64,000 nucleotides of DNA. Source: Mycocentrospora acerina. Lineage: Eukaryota > Ascomycota > Dothideomycetes > Pleosporales. The translations under genes were made by a program, and so were the position numbers. Under the pieces are notes generated by a model. That model was not told where the DNA came from and searched no databases. It saw nothing but the letters and a program-made list of their open reading frames with translations. The stretch is taken from positions 124,001-188,000 of the forward strand of contig JAKUHH010000389.1 in assembly GCA_022701365.1 (NCBI GenBank), read 5' to 3'. Of the stretch, positions 1-12,447 are shown one piece after another (within the stretch, counting starts at the first letter, position 1; each line of letters begins with the position of its first letter).

Positions 1-408
1 AAGTTTGGACATCCAGCAATCAACCTGTCATAAATTCTACAGCACCATATTTCTGATGTCTGACTATTCTCGACAGCACAATAAGAACATGAATCAGAAA
101 ATTAACGTACGTATTGTATTAAAGTATCAACACAACAATACCTGTGTTGCATCTATATTTTGAATTGTAACAGCCTGTAAAGGAAGCAAAACCTACAGGT
201 ACAAGATGCAAGAAAATTTTGACTTGTTGGCATAATCTACGATACATGAAAAAAAGATAGATGCCAAGGCTATAAGTGCAAACAATAGCAAAACTAGCTC
301 GAGTGCGTTGAGAGCGATTAAAAAATCTATTATAGACGTTCAAATGACCATTGAGAGAAGAAAACTTGAAAATACAGCTTTATAAACGTGCTAAACATCA
401 GTAATGAT
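1..408. other. Intergenic, window left edge
   Basis: AT-rich sequence without a supportable gene. The only functional signal I see is a TATAAA box at 381-386, exactly 28 bases before the 5S rRNA gene. Open frames here lack starts or homology and run into the 5S gene. Confidence 0.6.
381..386 (+). promoter_or_regulatory. TATA box of 5S rRNA gene 1
   Basis: TATAAA lies 28 bases upstream of the first 5S base. The other two 5S genes have TATAAT at exactly the same distance. An upstream TATA element near -28 is known for 5S genes of filamentous ascomycetes such as Neurospora. Confidence 0.7.
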
Positions 409-527
409 ACATACGACCATAGGACGTTGAAAACAAGGCTTCCCGTTCGCTCAGCCCTATTTAAGCAACGTACCGGCGGACTAGTAGTCAGGTGGGTGAC
501 CACTGGCGAATCCCCGCTGTTGTATGT
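409..527 (+). rRNA. 5S ribosomal RNA, copy 1
   Basis: This 119-nt sequence matches the fungal 5S pattern. It begins ACATACGACCATAGG, has the internal control region with GGTGGGTGACCA and GCGAATCCC, and ends GTTGTATGT. The first nine and last nine bases pair to form helix I. ACGUUG pairs with CAACGU to form helix II. A run of five T follows as Pol III terminator. It is identical to copy 3 (31831) and differs from copy 2 (16230) at one base. Dispersed single 5S genes are normal in Pezizomycotina. Open frames across it on both strands are artefacts. Confidence 0.95.
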
Positions 528-696
528 TTTTGTACTGATTGTGTACATGCTCCATAGCGAGATTTTTTACCCCATCTATCCTAACGCCAGCGTCCTCAAA
601 GACTGGGATGTTAAGAAAAAGAACATCGAGTGACAAACAAGACTGGGTAAATGTTGATTTGTGGACGTTTGCCTCGTAGATGACACCTATGGAAAT

Positions 697-3267
697 CTAA
701 GTAGAGACTGCCAAATGCAACCCGTCATAATTGAAGAAATCTAGGTCCGGGTAAAACATGCGGCTGCTGGTTCCGGGTGAAGTTGGTGGGGGGACTGACA
801 GATGTTGCTGTGGCCCAGTCCCAACAATGTCCAAGGTCAGCAGTGCAGGATGATTGAAATTTGTCTCATTGTGGGCAAGCAATTCTTGATGTGTAGGGAA
901 TAACCTCCACATATGGCCGTTGGCACCCAAAATACTTGCATGCGCCTGAGACTCTTGAGGTTCAGCGTGAGGTATTAGCATCCGCATGGAATCGATCAGT
1001 TCGTCCACTCTGGAACGCATCCTATTGGCGATGCCGTCGATGAATTCAGAATTCGTCTGACCTCCGTTACCTGCCACCTGCTCTGTGAATTCATCAATCG
1101 AGTCAGAGAGTTGTTGAACAGACTCATTCGTCAACATTTGAATGAGCATTTCGTAAAAGGCAGTTTCTGCTGCTTGGATGACGGCCCGTTGTGATCGATC
1201 ATCTGAAACTAGTGCTATCGAAGGTAATCTCTGCTCAGCAGCTGGCAGGGCGTTCTCTAAAAAAGACGGGGAGGTTGACATGTCGTTGGAGTTTTGTACC
1301 TGATGATGTAAAAGAGACGGAAAGGTCGACATGTTATTGAAGTCAAGTGTCTGATGACCATGTGCAGCACTTGGTGTCATCATAGGATAACTAGCCATAC
1401 GGTGCTGCTTTGGCCTCCATGTTGTCTCATCGGCATCTGTCAAGCGTTAGAAGGAGCCTTGTTTTAAAAAATCGCGTTTTCTTACATGGACTGGGTATAC
1501 GGTCTGATTCAGGACAGACTTTGCTATGGAGGGCATGCCAGTGTTTAACTACTCTGTCAAATCGCGGTTGCGAGGATCGTCGACATGCAAGGGAATTATG
1601 AAAATTGTTGAGGTTATCTTGGTCTACCGTGTATTCCCAACAGCGGCGGCAAAGAGCAATGAACGGCAGCTGATGCTCGTGACACCGACTTTTTAAATGT
1701 AAGGTAATGCCAGAAATATTGGCTGCACCTTTGAAGTTGCATGATGGCGTTTCGCCGTGAACTTCGGCATTTTTCTTCAAAGGGCATGCAAGAAGTCGTT
1801 TTGGAGGTATCAACTTCTGGCATTGCGTAGCCTTGTCCTGATCAGTTTTGGTATTCTCAGATCCTGGTCTTTCAAAATCGCTTAAAGATTCATCATGTTG
1901 GAAGCCAACACCCCTCTGGTTGCTAGTTGGATGAGTAGACGACAAAGCCGGCGGAGGCGAGTCTCCGTGGGTCGGTCCTGGCGAACATGTATTTAAGCCA
2001 GCTTGTGTCTTGTCCGATATGAGACCGGTATTGGTGTTACGATAATTGCCACAATTAAGCGCGTAAAGATTATTTAGGCGCTCAATAGCATTTGCTACTC
2101 CCTGAGCGACAGCATCGTTGGGGCTATTGAATCAGCGCATACGACAAAGTTCTAAGGTACTAGTACTCACTGTTTATCACTGAAATTGCCTGCGACTAGG
2201 TCAAGTGCATTGAAGAAGTTGTTTGCTCTTTTCGAATCAACGCGCGGATCCAAACAGCTCAGGATAGAACGGAATTGATCCTGAGGAATGCGTGGATTAT
2301 CGCACGATGTCATCCAGACTTGCGGAGAGGAAACAATTGGGATAGTGTTCTTGGTTGAATGTCCACTTTCGGAGGACATTTTCTGCCATTGTGAGCCAAT
2401 TTCAGCAAAGTCAATTCCATGCTTCAGCTGGCGCAAGTGCAGTCTATCATCTCTTTTGATAGGTAGCAGCAGTCCATTCTGCGGAGAACGATTGTGTCGA
2501 TGTTGAATGTGCTCAGCGACACTATTTTTATGATCAGGTGTAGTAAAGGTCTGTCCACAAAGAGAACAAACACTACCGGGTTGCTTCATTGAGTCAGGAA
2601 AGTCCTCAAGTTGGTACTGAAATTCTAGACTTACGCGAAGATTGTATACAGACCAAGGTGCCTCACCCATGTCTTCAGCCAAAAAGCGTGCTATACTTTT
2701 ATGCGTGCTTTTCATCTTGAATTCACGATCAACTTTGAATAAGTCTACGCGCTCTAATCTTTCCGGTATTCTTGATATTTTGAGAAAAGTCCTAATCGGA
2801 GTCGGTTTTACAGTGCCTTTGTGATCATCTGGAAGACGTGGAATAGTTGCCAATGAAAACCGAATCTTTTTGCTCGAATCTTTATCATCAGAGATAGGCT
2901 GGGGAATACATTCCGGTGCCTGAATGTCGTAGCCAACATGTTCCCGAATTGAACACATTTCCAGTCCTATAGAAAGTTCAGTGGTGGATTCAACATAGGT
3001 TGGTGCGGACCAGGATTCTGCCATGATGGCATTGAGTTCGCCATCGTATACCGTTCCGTCGTTGGATGATGAGTGTGCTGTTGACCCGGTGGAAAAATGA
3101 GAAGCGAGTAACGAAAACGACGGCTTCATGATCGTATTCAACAGCGATTCATGAACAGGTACGATAGAAGGCGGCGAACTTGTTGCAATGGGTGGGATAG
3201 ATGTGTTCTGGGCATTATTCTCGGACTCTTGTTCTTCGACTGCATGTTGAGTGTGGGGATAAGACAT
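697..3267 (-). CDS. C2H2-type zinc-finger protein, probable transcription factor
   Basis: Three exons join in frame: 3267-2171, 2123-1486 and 1436-697. The introns are 47 nt (GTGAGT to AATAG) and 49 nt (GTAAGA, branch CTAAC, ACAG). The product is about 824 residues. ATG 3267 is chosen because an in-frame TAG lies shortly upstream. A C2H2-like finger (CSLCGQTF followed by HIQHRH) lies near residues 233-260. A second Cys/His-rich block near residues 475-560 starts LACPLKKNAEVHG and continues with HLKSRCHEHQLP and a CRRCW motif. It resembles the fungal ACPFYK-type C2H2 domain seen in many uncharacterised nuclear proteins. The rest is low-complexity and Ser/Thr-rich, with a near-repeat of the short motif MSTxPSxL in the last exon. 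Function is unknown; a nuclear regulator is likely. It sits beside the polysaccharide gene set, but no link is shown. Confidence 0.8.
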
Positions 3268-5728
3268 GGCGATGGATGCTTTGCAAGACACGTTTATTGG
3301 GAAAGCTGCAGTCTAGCCGATGCACAACAAAATGTGGCGTAGCGAAGCACACAAACTATATGCGAAGACGAGATTGAAGTGAATTCATATTGTTGAAAGC
3401 AATGTGAAATCACACACGAAATCTTAAGAAATACAGACCGTTATAGTCATTATAACTCTGGAAAACAATCCGATCCCTGATTTCCCCGCATGAAATCTGT
3501 CACAGTTGGTATGTCCATCCAATTGCAGCTACATTAATTGTGCGCCACACATAAGATTTGCAGCCTAGCGCGTAAGAATTATGTACAGTCGTCTGCACTC
3601 TCTATATTGAGACTAGCTGCATTAAATAGCTAAAGATAGGAACGCCAAGATCGGACTAGAGCAGATACTCGAAGTTTGTCTTGCTTATTGCTCTGTTGTA
3701 ACAGCAGGATAGCCAAGTATTTAAAATTATCCTAACAACGAGAACTGTAAAGCTATCCTCCCCTCGAAGTTCCAGTCGGTTATCTTTGGAAGCCCAATCT
3801 GTTAACATGCTATGGAAAAGTCGGCAAGATGTGTCAATCTTAACAGTCCCAGTTAGTTTCTGGGTTTGTTATCACCTATTTCAGTTTAGCGTAGCCAACT
3901 CTAACACTTAAACCCAGGTCTTCTGCTTTTTCTTACGCGATACATTTTTTATTGGAGCAGAACACCCTTACTGAGTTTTTCTCGCAATGCTATCCAATCA
4001 AGCAATTATGTTTGCGAAGGTAGCCTTGAAGGCTCCACCTGTTGATTGAGTGCAGTAGCTGGCCAGAGACAAATAACACTGCGATCTATGTGAGATCGGT
4101 AGCACGCTTAATAGTACAGTCATTGATTTTCTCTCTTTTGCTCCTATTCTCTTCGAATTATGGCTCTCCATATTGCAGGTACACCGCCTTGGTCGCTTTC
4201 TGACACCGACCTGACCGAAAGAGGTGAGTCTGATCATAGTATTATTACGTGAAGACTGACTACATTACAGTTTCGTAGAGAATCATACTTGTTGGGTCAC
4301 CAGCTGGTGCCGCAGCCAGTCAGCGGGTGGCACCTTCATGACAACCCTCACAAATATCAAAGGAGAAGATATTGACGAGATCGCTCGAACAGCAACCAGG
4401 GCTATTAGGATAACTTCATCTTTGATTTCGAAGCAAATTGAAAAACAAGAGATTCACAAGCCCAAGTAAGGTTCAGCGTTTCTAATGCCTTCCAACTGTA
4501 TGCGCAGGAGCTGTGCATATGAATCTAATAATGGTACTGCTCGTGTGTTGAGTTCAAATAGATTGCTACATAATTTGATTCTGTTTAATGCCAACATGAT
4601 AGAAAAGAAGACACTCCCAATCGTATGTCAAAGTCTAATGGGTTGAGTGGAGATTTATTTTCATGTATCATGATATTTTTCTCATCGTACCATCTCAGGA
4701 ACACTGTCAAACGCCTTCCCGTTATCAAAATTCACAATTGTCTTAATCTCAAATACGATAAGTTTTTTCTTGCCTATTATATATCTCAAATGATTCAAAC
4801 ATACAGATGCTCCTAGAGTTAGTCACTTACATAATTAATGGGTACTGACATTCATGTGGTCGACTTAAGCGTCCTACTAGAACAATTGATCTAGACTGAA
4901 CTCACCGACTTATGCTTACTTTGAAGCTTCATCAAAAGCTCGTGTAAACTTGTAAACCCCCATAATAGTTGTGATTGGGGGTTGAAGACCAGGATAGTTT
5001 ATTGTTCTTGAGGTACCATCTTTCTTCATTTTCATCCCTGGCACTAGTGTCTCAGCAGACGAGATTAAATCAGTTTCTGATTAATATTAAACAACGGATA
5101 CCAATTGCCTGGTGGAGTCGGGAATAATTTTGAGCAATCGATAGTTTGCAGCCACCTACGACATCAATTGAAGCACTTTACTGATATGAATCGACTGATG
5201 TGTCTATCCAGCCATGATATACTTGTTAAAATATTATCGCCCTATCATATGACACAAAATGCTTACTCACATGACCATTTGTGTATATCTCCTCCATCAT
5301 GGGACTATCAATCCACAGTAAATAACTCTCATATAAACCCCACTGCAACGTTCATTCCAACAATACCATCTTCGCGCCCTCATTAAGACATAACGATTTT
5401 TCTACCTACATTTCTATGCTGTTTGTGTTTAACGGCTTCATTTTTCTCTGAAAACTTGTTGATTTACGAAACATACCTAACTGTATCCAGGAAACACAAT
5501 GTGACAGCCAACATAGGTATGTCAATAGTCTTAGTACATGAGCATTCTGTGTCTCTCTAAATCGCTACCCTTCCTTGACAAAATTAAACGAAATCCTAGT
5601 ACAATATTTAATTCACACATGAAATGTTATATTCAAGAACTGTTCAAGTTGTAAACGTTGGTTTGAAATTAGAGTCAGCTATAGTGTAATGATTTCTACA
5701 ACGCTTCCATTCAGTGTCGTTTTACATA
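3268..5728. other. Intergenic, 2.5 kb, one weak gene candidate
   Basis: AT-rich, no recognised gene. One weak candidate starts at ATG 4160 on the plus strand. A 21-codon exon ends at a GTGAGT donor near 4224. Using the acceptor TAG at 4278, the frame stays open to a TAA near 4468. The resulting peptide of about 85 residues matches nothing I recognise, and it skips a nearer ACAG acceptor that would give a stop. It could be a gene remnant. Confidence 0.35.
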
Positions 5729-6798
5729 CTAGTCTGTTTTTGGATAGCGATACCAATTCTCCTCAGCGTCATCCAGACAGTCCCCTTGCCTAACTAATTT
5801 GAACCCCTTTTCTTGCGAAAGATTGATCATAAATTGAGCAAGCTCATGGACTGTGCCTTTGTGATTATCATGGGAAAGCGACAACCAGGACGATGTTGAA
5901 GGATCGCTGTTGGCAACCTTAAAGCGGAAAGCCTCTTTCGCATAGGTGTAATTCTCTGCCCAATCGCGGGGGTCGATGTCATAGGAAACCTGGGGAATGT
6001 AAGCTACATTTTTTTCGAGATTTCCGACTTACTACATGGTAGCCAAGAGTACCAGCGTCTTCTTGACAGCTGGGCCCACAACTGTTATACGGCGGCCGCC
6101 AATATGTTGGAAAGAATCCCAAAATCTCATTTAGAGCTATTTCCAGCTTGATCATCTCATCGTGCCGTTCTTGGGTTGTTAAATCCTCCATATCCATATG
6201 ACTCCATGTGTGAGCTGCGATTTGATGTCCTTCTTTGTACATTCGCCTGATAACTTCTGGATATCCTGTTGCAGGATCATGGATCATACCTTTCGCTAGG
6301 TTATGTCCAGTGATGTAGAATGTAGCTTTCACATCATTTGCCTTAAGGATATCAAGAAGATCGGAGGTCCATTCTGAGGGCCCATCATCGAATGTGAGAG
6401 CCAAGGTGCCGTTGACTTTACACTTTTTAAACATTACTCCGTATGGGACACTGCCTAGAATCGGCCTCGGAACTAAAGTGGTATTATAACCAGGAGGCCA
6501 CTTGTTTGCGTCGCACGCAAGACCGTACTGAAACTGACACATTGGTGCAGCGCAGTATTTTGTATTGGACGTACAATAACCCTGCTTCTCTTAGTATTTG
6601 TGGATTATTGCATATTGCTTTCAGCATACAAACACATACAGCTATTGAGCAGCAATTGCCACATGATGTCCCATTGTTTTGTACTCCACAACGACCAACA
6701 GATCTTCCTCCTACGTGAAGCGGTGGTGTAATCGATGGACAAACAGCTGACCCAATATTGAAGTAAAAGGGATGTACTGTTAGTAGAGCATTTGCCAT
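5729..6798 (-). CDS. Chitin-binding polysaccharide (chitin) deacetylase, NodB/CE4 family
   Basis: Three exons, 6798-6640, 6581-6033 and 5989-5729, with introns of 58 and 43 nt, give 322 residues. The N-terminal part holds a type-1 chitin-binding (hevein-like, CBM18) module. Its cysteines run from CGVQNNGTSC through CC to GYCTSNTKYC, residues 37-78, and it is split by intron 1. The NodB domain follows with TFDDGP (D118, D119), the metal motif HTWSH (H177, H181), WRPPY (R215) and the late motif LSHD (H276, D277), so all catalytic motifs are present. Such enzymes remove N-acetyl groups from chitin or related aminoglycans at the wall or outside the cell. A classical signal peptide is not obvious after ATG 6798, so an unseen upstream exon is possible. 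It lies at the left of the polysaccharide gene set. Confidence 0.92.
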
Positions 6799-8621
6799 AG
6801 TTTTGACCTTTAGGTCTATTATGAAGATACCAAGTAGGAATACGTGACTAATATCGGAAGTCGGCTAGGAGACCAGGAGTGATATAAAATGTTGAATAAA
6901 GCAGTCAAGAAAAAAAATGCGTATATATATGACGAATAAATGTCCTGCCCTTGAAATTCTCTGCTAGCCTTAGTCTTGTAACATTTATGCAACTCGAATT
7001 GCTATGCTATTGTACCAGGTGATCAATGTTACTCAATTTTCTTGTTAGTCATTGCATCAAAAGCCAAAAATTAGCACATGTAGTTGGCAACAAGGCTGCG
7101 TGGCCTATGCTTTTGCCGCAGATGTGGTCTCGTACTATTTGCAAGGAGGAAAGAAATATCAGCTATGACCCACTTCGCCGTCACAGAGGTCATTGAAGCG
7201 TCTTTTTCTCGTTTACCAACAATCTAAAAGATATTAATGGTCAAGGGAGACTTTCCTGTGACTCGATAGTCCGTGTAGATGATATGGGTTACGACGCATT
7301 TGTGTACCCCTATGTACAAGAGATGATCGTAATCATATTTCCAGCTCGCTCAAAATACCCACCCTATTATGATGCGTTGTCATTTAGATTAGGATAACTT
7401 ATCGCAATGTGAACAAAGCTCAGAGCTTGACGCGTCCGGTCCATAGAGGTAGTGTTCCAGTCAAAATTCTCGTCGACCTTAGTTCGCTCCTTTCATTCGT
7501 TACATTCTTCACGTTAAAATTTTCTAAATTTAGTGTTCCACGCGTCTTCCATCTGATCTACTTTGAAATTACTAGATTTGCATAGAAGCAGCATGAAGTT
7601 CTACCGAAGACCGAAAAAAAAGGCCGAATGTCCCATGTTGTGGGTCGAACTTCTGATTACACATCTGCCGAACAGAGCATCAGATACTCCGTTGCTTCGA
7701 TAATCGCAAGCAGTAGAACATGGAAGTTCCTTCTCTTAGTGGAATCTGTTGAGATAGGCTTGAAGTAAAGTGAGGCGTACGTTAATTTCATCCAAATGAT
7801 TCGTCGTCAAATTTTCGTCCATAATGCCTTCATTTCGGGTATTTGAGAGCCCCAATGCCAAGTGAGCCTCGTAGCCTTCTTGCTAGCATTTCAATGATGA
7901 AACTGAGGTTTCACTGTGGCATGAATAAAAGCTAAACTTGCAAGTATTTGAATTCTGACTCGCCTATGGTGTCATTTACGTCGTGCAGTGGAATGCAAAC
8001 GCAGGTGCATCTGCACCAAGCAGCAAAGGCTAGAAAATTTCGTATGCAAAGTCAGTTGAAATTCTCAACTACTGAGCCCGACTCCTCACCATAGTTTCAA
8101 GTACTAGTAATGGTTTGTTTGTTTCAGGCTTCGCTATTAGAGGATTCAGTCAGCTACGGCTCAGTCTGACTACTAAAGTGCCACACTTGGCGTGCGCCGT
8201 ATACAAACTGCATCGTTATATGATTTACTGATTCAAACCATTTTGTAGCTTATTAAGCCGTGAGATAAAACATGAGATGTGATAGCTTGGAGTCACGACA
8301 TCTGGAACTGGATTTATGGTGAGGTGACCGTTGTCATGCAATGCGTCACGTAACAACTCGTCGCTTTGAGGCACCTGAATACTAAATAGTCTAAAGAAGA
8401 GGCAAATATATTAAAAATGATGGAATAGATATAAGTTTAATAGAAAATGTGTCTATTGGTAAGATGCATAAGGGCCTAGTGCTCTAAGTTTTGAGATTTC
8501 AAGGTCGATTTTCATGTCAGACCATTTGCTAATCAGTGTTATGTGTTAAGGAGTCCATTTAGCTTGTTTACCTTCTTGGCCAATTTTCATATAATTGAAA
8601 CCTATTACCGCCTATCAAGTT
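6799..8621. other. Intergenic, 1.8 kb, no gene seen
   Basis: No coding frame with splice support is visible on either strand. The stretch contains the deacetylase promoter and one copy (7166-7208) of a 43-bp element that recurs in the dehydrogenase/GT2 promoter. Confidence 0.5.
7166..7208. promoter_or_regulatory. Conserved 43-bp non-coding element, copy A
   Basis: Begins TGACCCACT. It aligns without gaps to 10108-10150 with 32 of 43 bases equal by my count. It lies about 370 bp upstream of the deacetylase ATG. A shared regulatory element is inferred; an old repeat is the alternative. Confidence 0.4.
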
Positions 8622-9923
8622 TCACAGGTGTTGCCAATTGTGTATCTTTTCTCCTTCTAATTCTTCTAATATACTGTAATCAAGACCCGGTTGCTTGACC
8701 GCCACAACGATTGCATCAAACATTTTTAATTTTTCTAGTCTCCAGTCGCTTTCTTTCAGTTTTGGTACGTCGGGTACAACGCTTTGATCAACCAAGGAAT
8801 CGCAGAACATGAGGTCTACCTCGCCAGAGTTTCGCATAAAGTTGAGTAATTGTAGACCCGGAGAGTTTGAAAGATCAGACTGTCCAGCTTTAAAGCCAAG
8901 CCCTATAACCAACAGACGAGGTTGGCTGTTTCCACTTTGTGCATTAATTTTATCGTGCATCAAAGAGACGAGGAGTTGACTAGCAATCCGTGAAGGACGT
9001 GTTCTCATCTTCTCATGGGCTTGTTGTAAGATGGGAAGATTGCATGTTGACATGAAATATACCGGGTTGACCGGAATACAGTGGCCACCGATACCTAGTG
9101 ATGGGAAGACAGGAAGGTATCCAAAAGGTTTGCTGCTAGCGATTTTTGCGACTTCGAAAGGATCGATTCCAAAAGGAACACAAGCATCCGCCATTTCGTT
9201 TGCGTAGGCAATAGTGACTGTCCTTTGACAATTTTCATACAATTTCAGCATTTCTGCTACTTCTGGTTTGCTGACAGGAATTACAGTGTCGAAAACTGTG
9301 TCATACAATTGAGTTATTGCATTGAGAGAGCCAGGAATGACATCATCGAGCCCGGAAACAACTTTTGGTATGGAGCGTGCCGGCGGCGAAATTCGACCTG
9401 GATCGATACGCTGTGTTGGAGATTAGAAAAATGAAATTCAATTCTGTTCAAAGCATACCTCTGGTGACATTCCTGCGAATAATCCCCGGGACCTGGCGAG
9501 CGGTTCGAGTAGCCTTCGAGTCGTCCCGATGGCAACGGTGCTTTCCACTACAACGATTGAACCTGGGCGAGCGTAACGCTCCACAACTTTTGTTGCTCTG
9601 ATAACATGTGACAGATCGACATCTCCGTTTAATCCCAAAGTTGTCGGTACACAAATGAGGAAGTGGTTTGCATTCTTGAGGTCTTCTTCGTTGTCTGAAA
9701 ACTGCACGCAGCTGGATTGTAGATGCTCCGATCGCAAAACCTTCACTCTTGCGCTCGACACATCGTAGCCAATTACTTTGAAAGACGAGCTGAATATATC
9801 TAGCAGATGTTTACCCACATAGCCGATTCCAAGAATCCCAATAACTGGAAGGTCCTGAAGTTGCACCGAAGCACATATGGGTACATGTTGCGCATCTGCT
9901 GGGTCTGACAATGTATTGGTCAT
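8622..9923 (-). CDS. Nucleotide-sugar 6-dehydrogenase (UDP-Glc/UDP-HexNAc dehydrogenase family)
   Basis: Two exons, 9923-9459 and 9410-8622, around a 48-nt intron (GTATGC to CACAG) give 417 residues. ATG 9923 is the first ATG in frame. The N-terminal Rossmann fold shows GILGIGYVG near residues 29-37. The family signature SPERIDPG is rebuilt across the splice. Catalytic residues are visible: K209 in EMLKLYEN and C266 in GGHCIPVNP. The C-terminal NAD domain shows GLGFKAGQSDL. These enzymes oxidise C6 of a UDP-hexose or UDP-N-acetylhexosamine to the uronate in two NAD-dependent steps in the cytosol. The sequence feels closer to the WecC/WbpA side (UDP-HexNAc) than to eukaryotic UDP-glucose dehydrogenase; that is a judgement from memory. 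It is divergent from the GT2 polymerase, which suggests it supplies that enzyme's uronate donor. Confidence 0.92.
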
Positions 9924-10630
9924 GTCTGGGGAAAAATTGCTTGAAAGTTGATGTGGGTTGGAAAAAAAAGCTGTCGCTGCCACAGAAATGTAAATCGACT
10001 GCAGGCCAAACTATCAACGACCATAGGCAAGTAGAGCGGAGTTACTGGCAACATCCGGCTCGGATTCGCATCAAGGGGGGAGTGGGGTTGAACAAATTAA
10101 GACATTTTGACCCACTCTGCCCTCACACAGGCCGTCGAAGCATCTATTCATTATTGCGAATTATCCGCTACGTACTACCGTTTCATGCGACTAAAAGTGC
10201 CATCTGTTGATGTGGATTAACTGTAAGAGCTCTGTATACCTGAGAGTAAAACTGGGTTGGAAAGGAACTACGAAGCTCTAGCTGAGGGACTTGAAGTCTA
10301 GAAAAATGCTTTTCCGAGACGCCGAGCTGTCGCCTACCACACTCGTTACACTTTTTGCGCGAGTAATAATGCGACGAAGTAACTATTTACCCGTCGGTCT
10401 TGATTCAATTTTCGGCCCGCTCGCGGCACCACTTTCTAGATCCGGCTTTATTTCCAGTAGAAAGAGATGATCATGCCCGATTTAGTAACCTCTGTGTGAA
10501 ATTTTAATAGGTAGAGATATTCCTACTGCTATAATCTTCGGGCGATTCTCAACCATCTGTTCAACTTTCTTTTCAACTTTGATTCGCCGCCTGAGGATTT
10601 ACCAGCTCTATCCATTTAAGCAGTCACATA
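9924..10630. promoter_or_regulatory. Bidirectional promoter region, dehydrogenase / GT2
   Basis: A 707-bp gap between divergently transcribed partners. It holds copy B of the shared 43-bp element (10108-10150) and a GTGGGG at 10082-10087. No gene is seen in it. Confidence 0.5.
10108..10150. promoter_or_regulatory. Conserved 43-bp non-coding element, copy B
   Basis: Same orientation as copy A at 7166. It shares TGACCCACT, GCC, TCACA, AGG and GAAGC blocks at matched spacing. It lies about 185 bp upstream of the dehydrogenase ATG and 480 bp upstream of the GT2 ATG. Confidence 0.4.
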
Positions 10631-12447
10631 ATGAATTTGCCTATGAAGCTTAGTCCTCAAGGCACTTTAGTCAATAGTCCTAAACCCGTTCAAGGAAATT
10701 TCAGGCGACGAAAGCCTTCTTTGTCACTTCAAGCATTTAGTACAGCAAACGAACACCTCCCTTCGGTCAACAACCGGCGGCATCAATTCGAGAAACATGT
10801 ATTCTTGTCTTTTTTTCTTCTTGTAAAGTAAGTGAAAGGCTTCATAATACCTGATATGCGACTAGTAGTAGTGATAATAACGAACGTAATTTTTTTTAGC
10901 TTTGCAATTGTCGCCATGTCGATTAAGTTCTCCAAATACTACTGGATATTGTTTCCTATCACGATATTCCGTCCTCTATTAGACTCTTTAGAAATTGCCT
11001 TGCTCGTCGTCTACTATTTTATCAGACGATCGAACAATGTTGCACCAATAATTCCAGACACCCCAGAAAATCTTGTCTACCTTCTCGCCTGCTACAACGA
11101 GACTGTTGAAGAGCTGAAGATATCATTAAATTCTTTGGTAGAGCAGCGAAAACTTGAGACTCACAAGAAAGCTGTTGTTATCGTTTGCGATGGCCGGTGT
11201 AACGGGAGGGGTATGAAAAAGACGACAGCTGAACAGCTTGCGGAAGAGATCATTGAAAATGCCACAAGTACTATTGTCCGGAGCGCTTACACTGCATGGG
11301 ACGGTAAGCTGATAGATGTTGAACTCCTATGTGGAAAGTTCAAAGGTCTTAAGGTCTTATGCATTGTGAAGGAAGAAAATCGCGGAAAACGTGACAGCCT
11401 CATCCTTGTTCGATCCTTCCTCCACAAGTTCAATCAGAAAGATACAAATCAGTCCATGGGAATTTTTTCCCAGCTACTCTTTGCGCAAATGCGCGACTTT
11501 TTCCTAGACGCAGCGATGAGTTCTGTGGAATACGTTGTCGGCATGGATGCTGACACCCGATTCGACCAGGACTGTGTCTACAATCTTGTGCAGACTGTAC
11601 GAGAGGGGGAACAAATTGTTGGAGTCTGTGGCTACATTGCAGCAGACCCCACGACTTCAGCTGCCTTTTCGATTCCTTACCTTTATCAAAATGTCGAATA
11701 TAGGATTGGACAGCATCGAAGGCGGCTGCGACAAAACCTAATGACCAGAAAAGTGACTTGCCTTCCAGGTTGCTGTCAGCTACTTCGTGTCGTTGATAAG
11801 ACATGTGGTGACGATATTCTCACGCAATTTGGGTACTACCCAAAGGAAAAAGATGGTCTCTTCCGAACAATCCAATCTATGATGAGCGAAGACAGAGATC
11901 ATATTTGTCTCGTCCTTCGAGAGTATGAGGATGCACAAACACGTCAATGTCTCACAGCACGAGCATATACTTCTGTACCTCAATCTATCACTGTATTCCT
12001 GAGCCAGCGTCGTCGATGGACACTAGGGCCAATGATTAGTGATACTCTCCTCGCAACACGAAAATCGACTGGTTGGATCGAGAGACTTGCGGCTATAGCG
12101 TCCATATTGAATTGGACGTTTACCCTATCAATGTTCTTATCACAATTCTTTAGTACGTATACTCACATCGCACTACTCTTTTTTTAGACTAACGTAGAAT
12201 TCTAGGAGAACGTCTTGATCATCAAACGGGAAGTATACTATTCTTTCTTACCGTTTACCGTGATATATGGGACTATTCGATCGTGTTAATTTCTTCGAGG
12301 ACAATTTTAGAAGGCTTCCAGAACCTTGTTGGGTCATTTCTTTGTCTGCAAATTGGGCGTCTAGTTGGAGTCGTGATTCATGTCTACTCATTGTTTTACT
12401 TGGACGATTTCAGATGGGGGAAAATGCGACCAAGGATCGAAAAATAG
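10631..12447 (+). CDS. Chitin-synthase-like family 2 glycosyltransferase (processive polysaccharide synthase)
   Basis: Three exons, 10631-10827, 10900-12152 and 12206-12447, with introns of 72 and 53 nt, give 563 residues. A cytosolic N-terminus of about 55 residues leads into two membrane segments. The catalytic domain shows ACYNE, the metal-binding D282-A-D284 (GMDADTRF), LPGCCQ, EDR near 396 and the processivity motif QRRRW near 435. Membrane helices follow, and the C-terminus ends shortly after LDDFRWGK, a form of the DDFSWG motif of fungal chitin synthases. It is much shorter than class I-V chitin synthases. It fits a class VI/VII or hyaluronan-synthase-like group acting at the plasma membrane on a UDP-sugar donor. 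Neighbouring uronate-forming and deacetylating enzymes suggest a product other than plain chitin. Confidence 0.92.

Noticed and set aside
330..633. Open frames on both strands near 330-633, and similar ones near 16191-16382 and 31821-32061
   Set aside because: They share the same peptide only because all cross the 5S rRNA gene.
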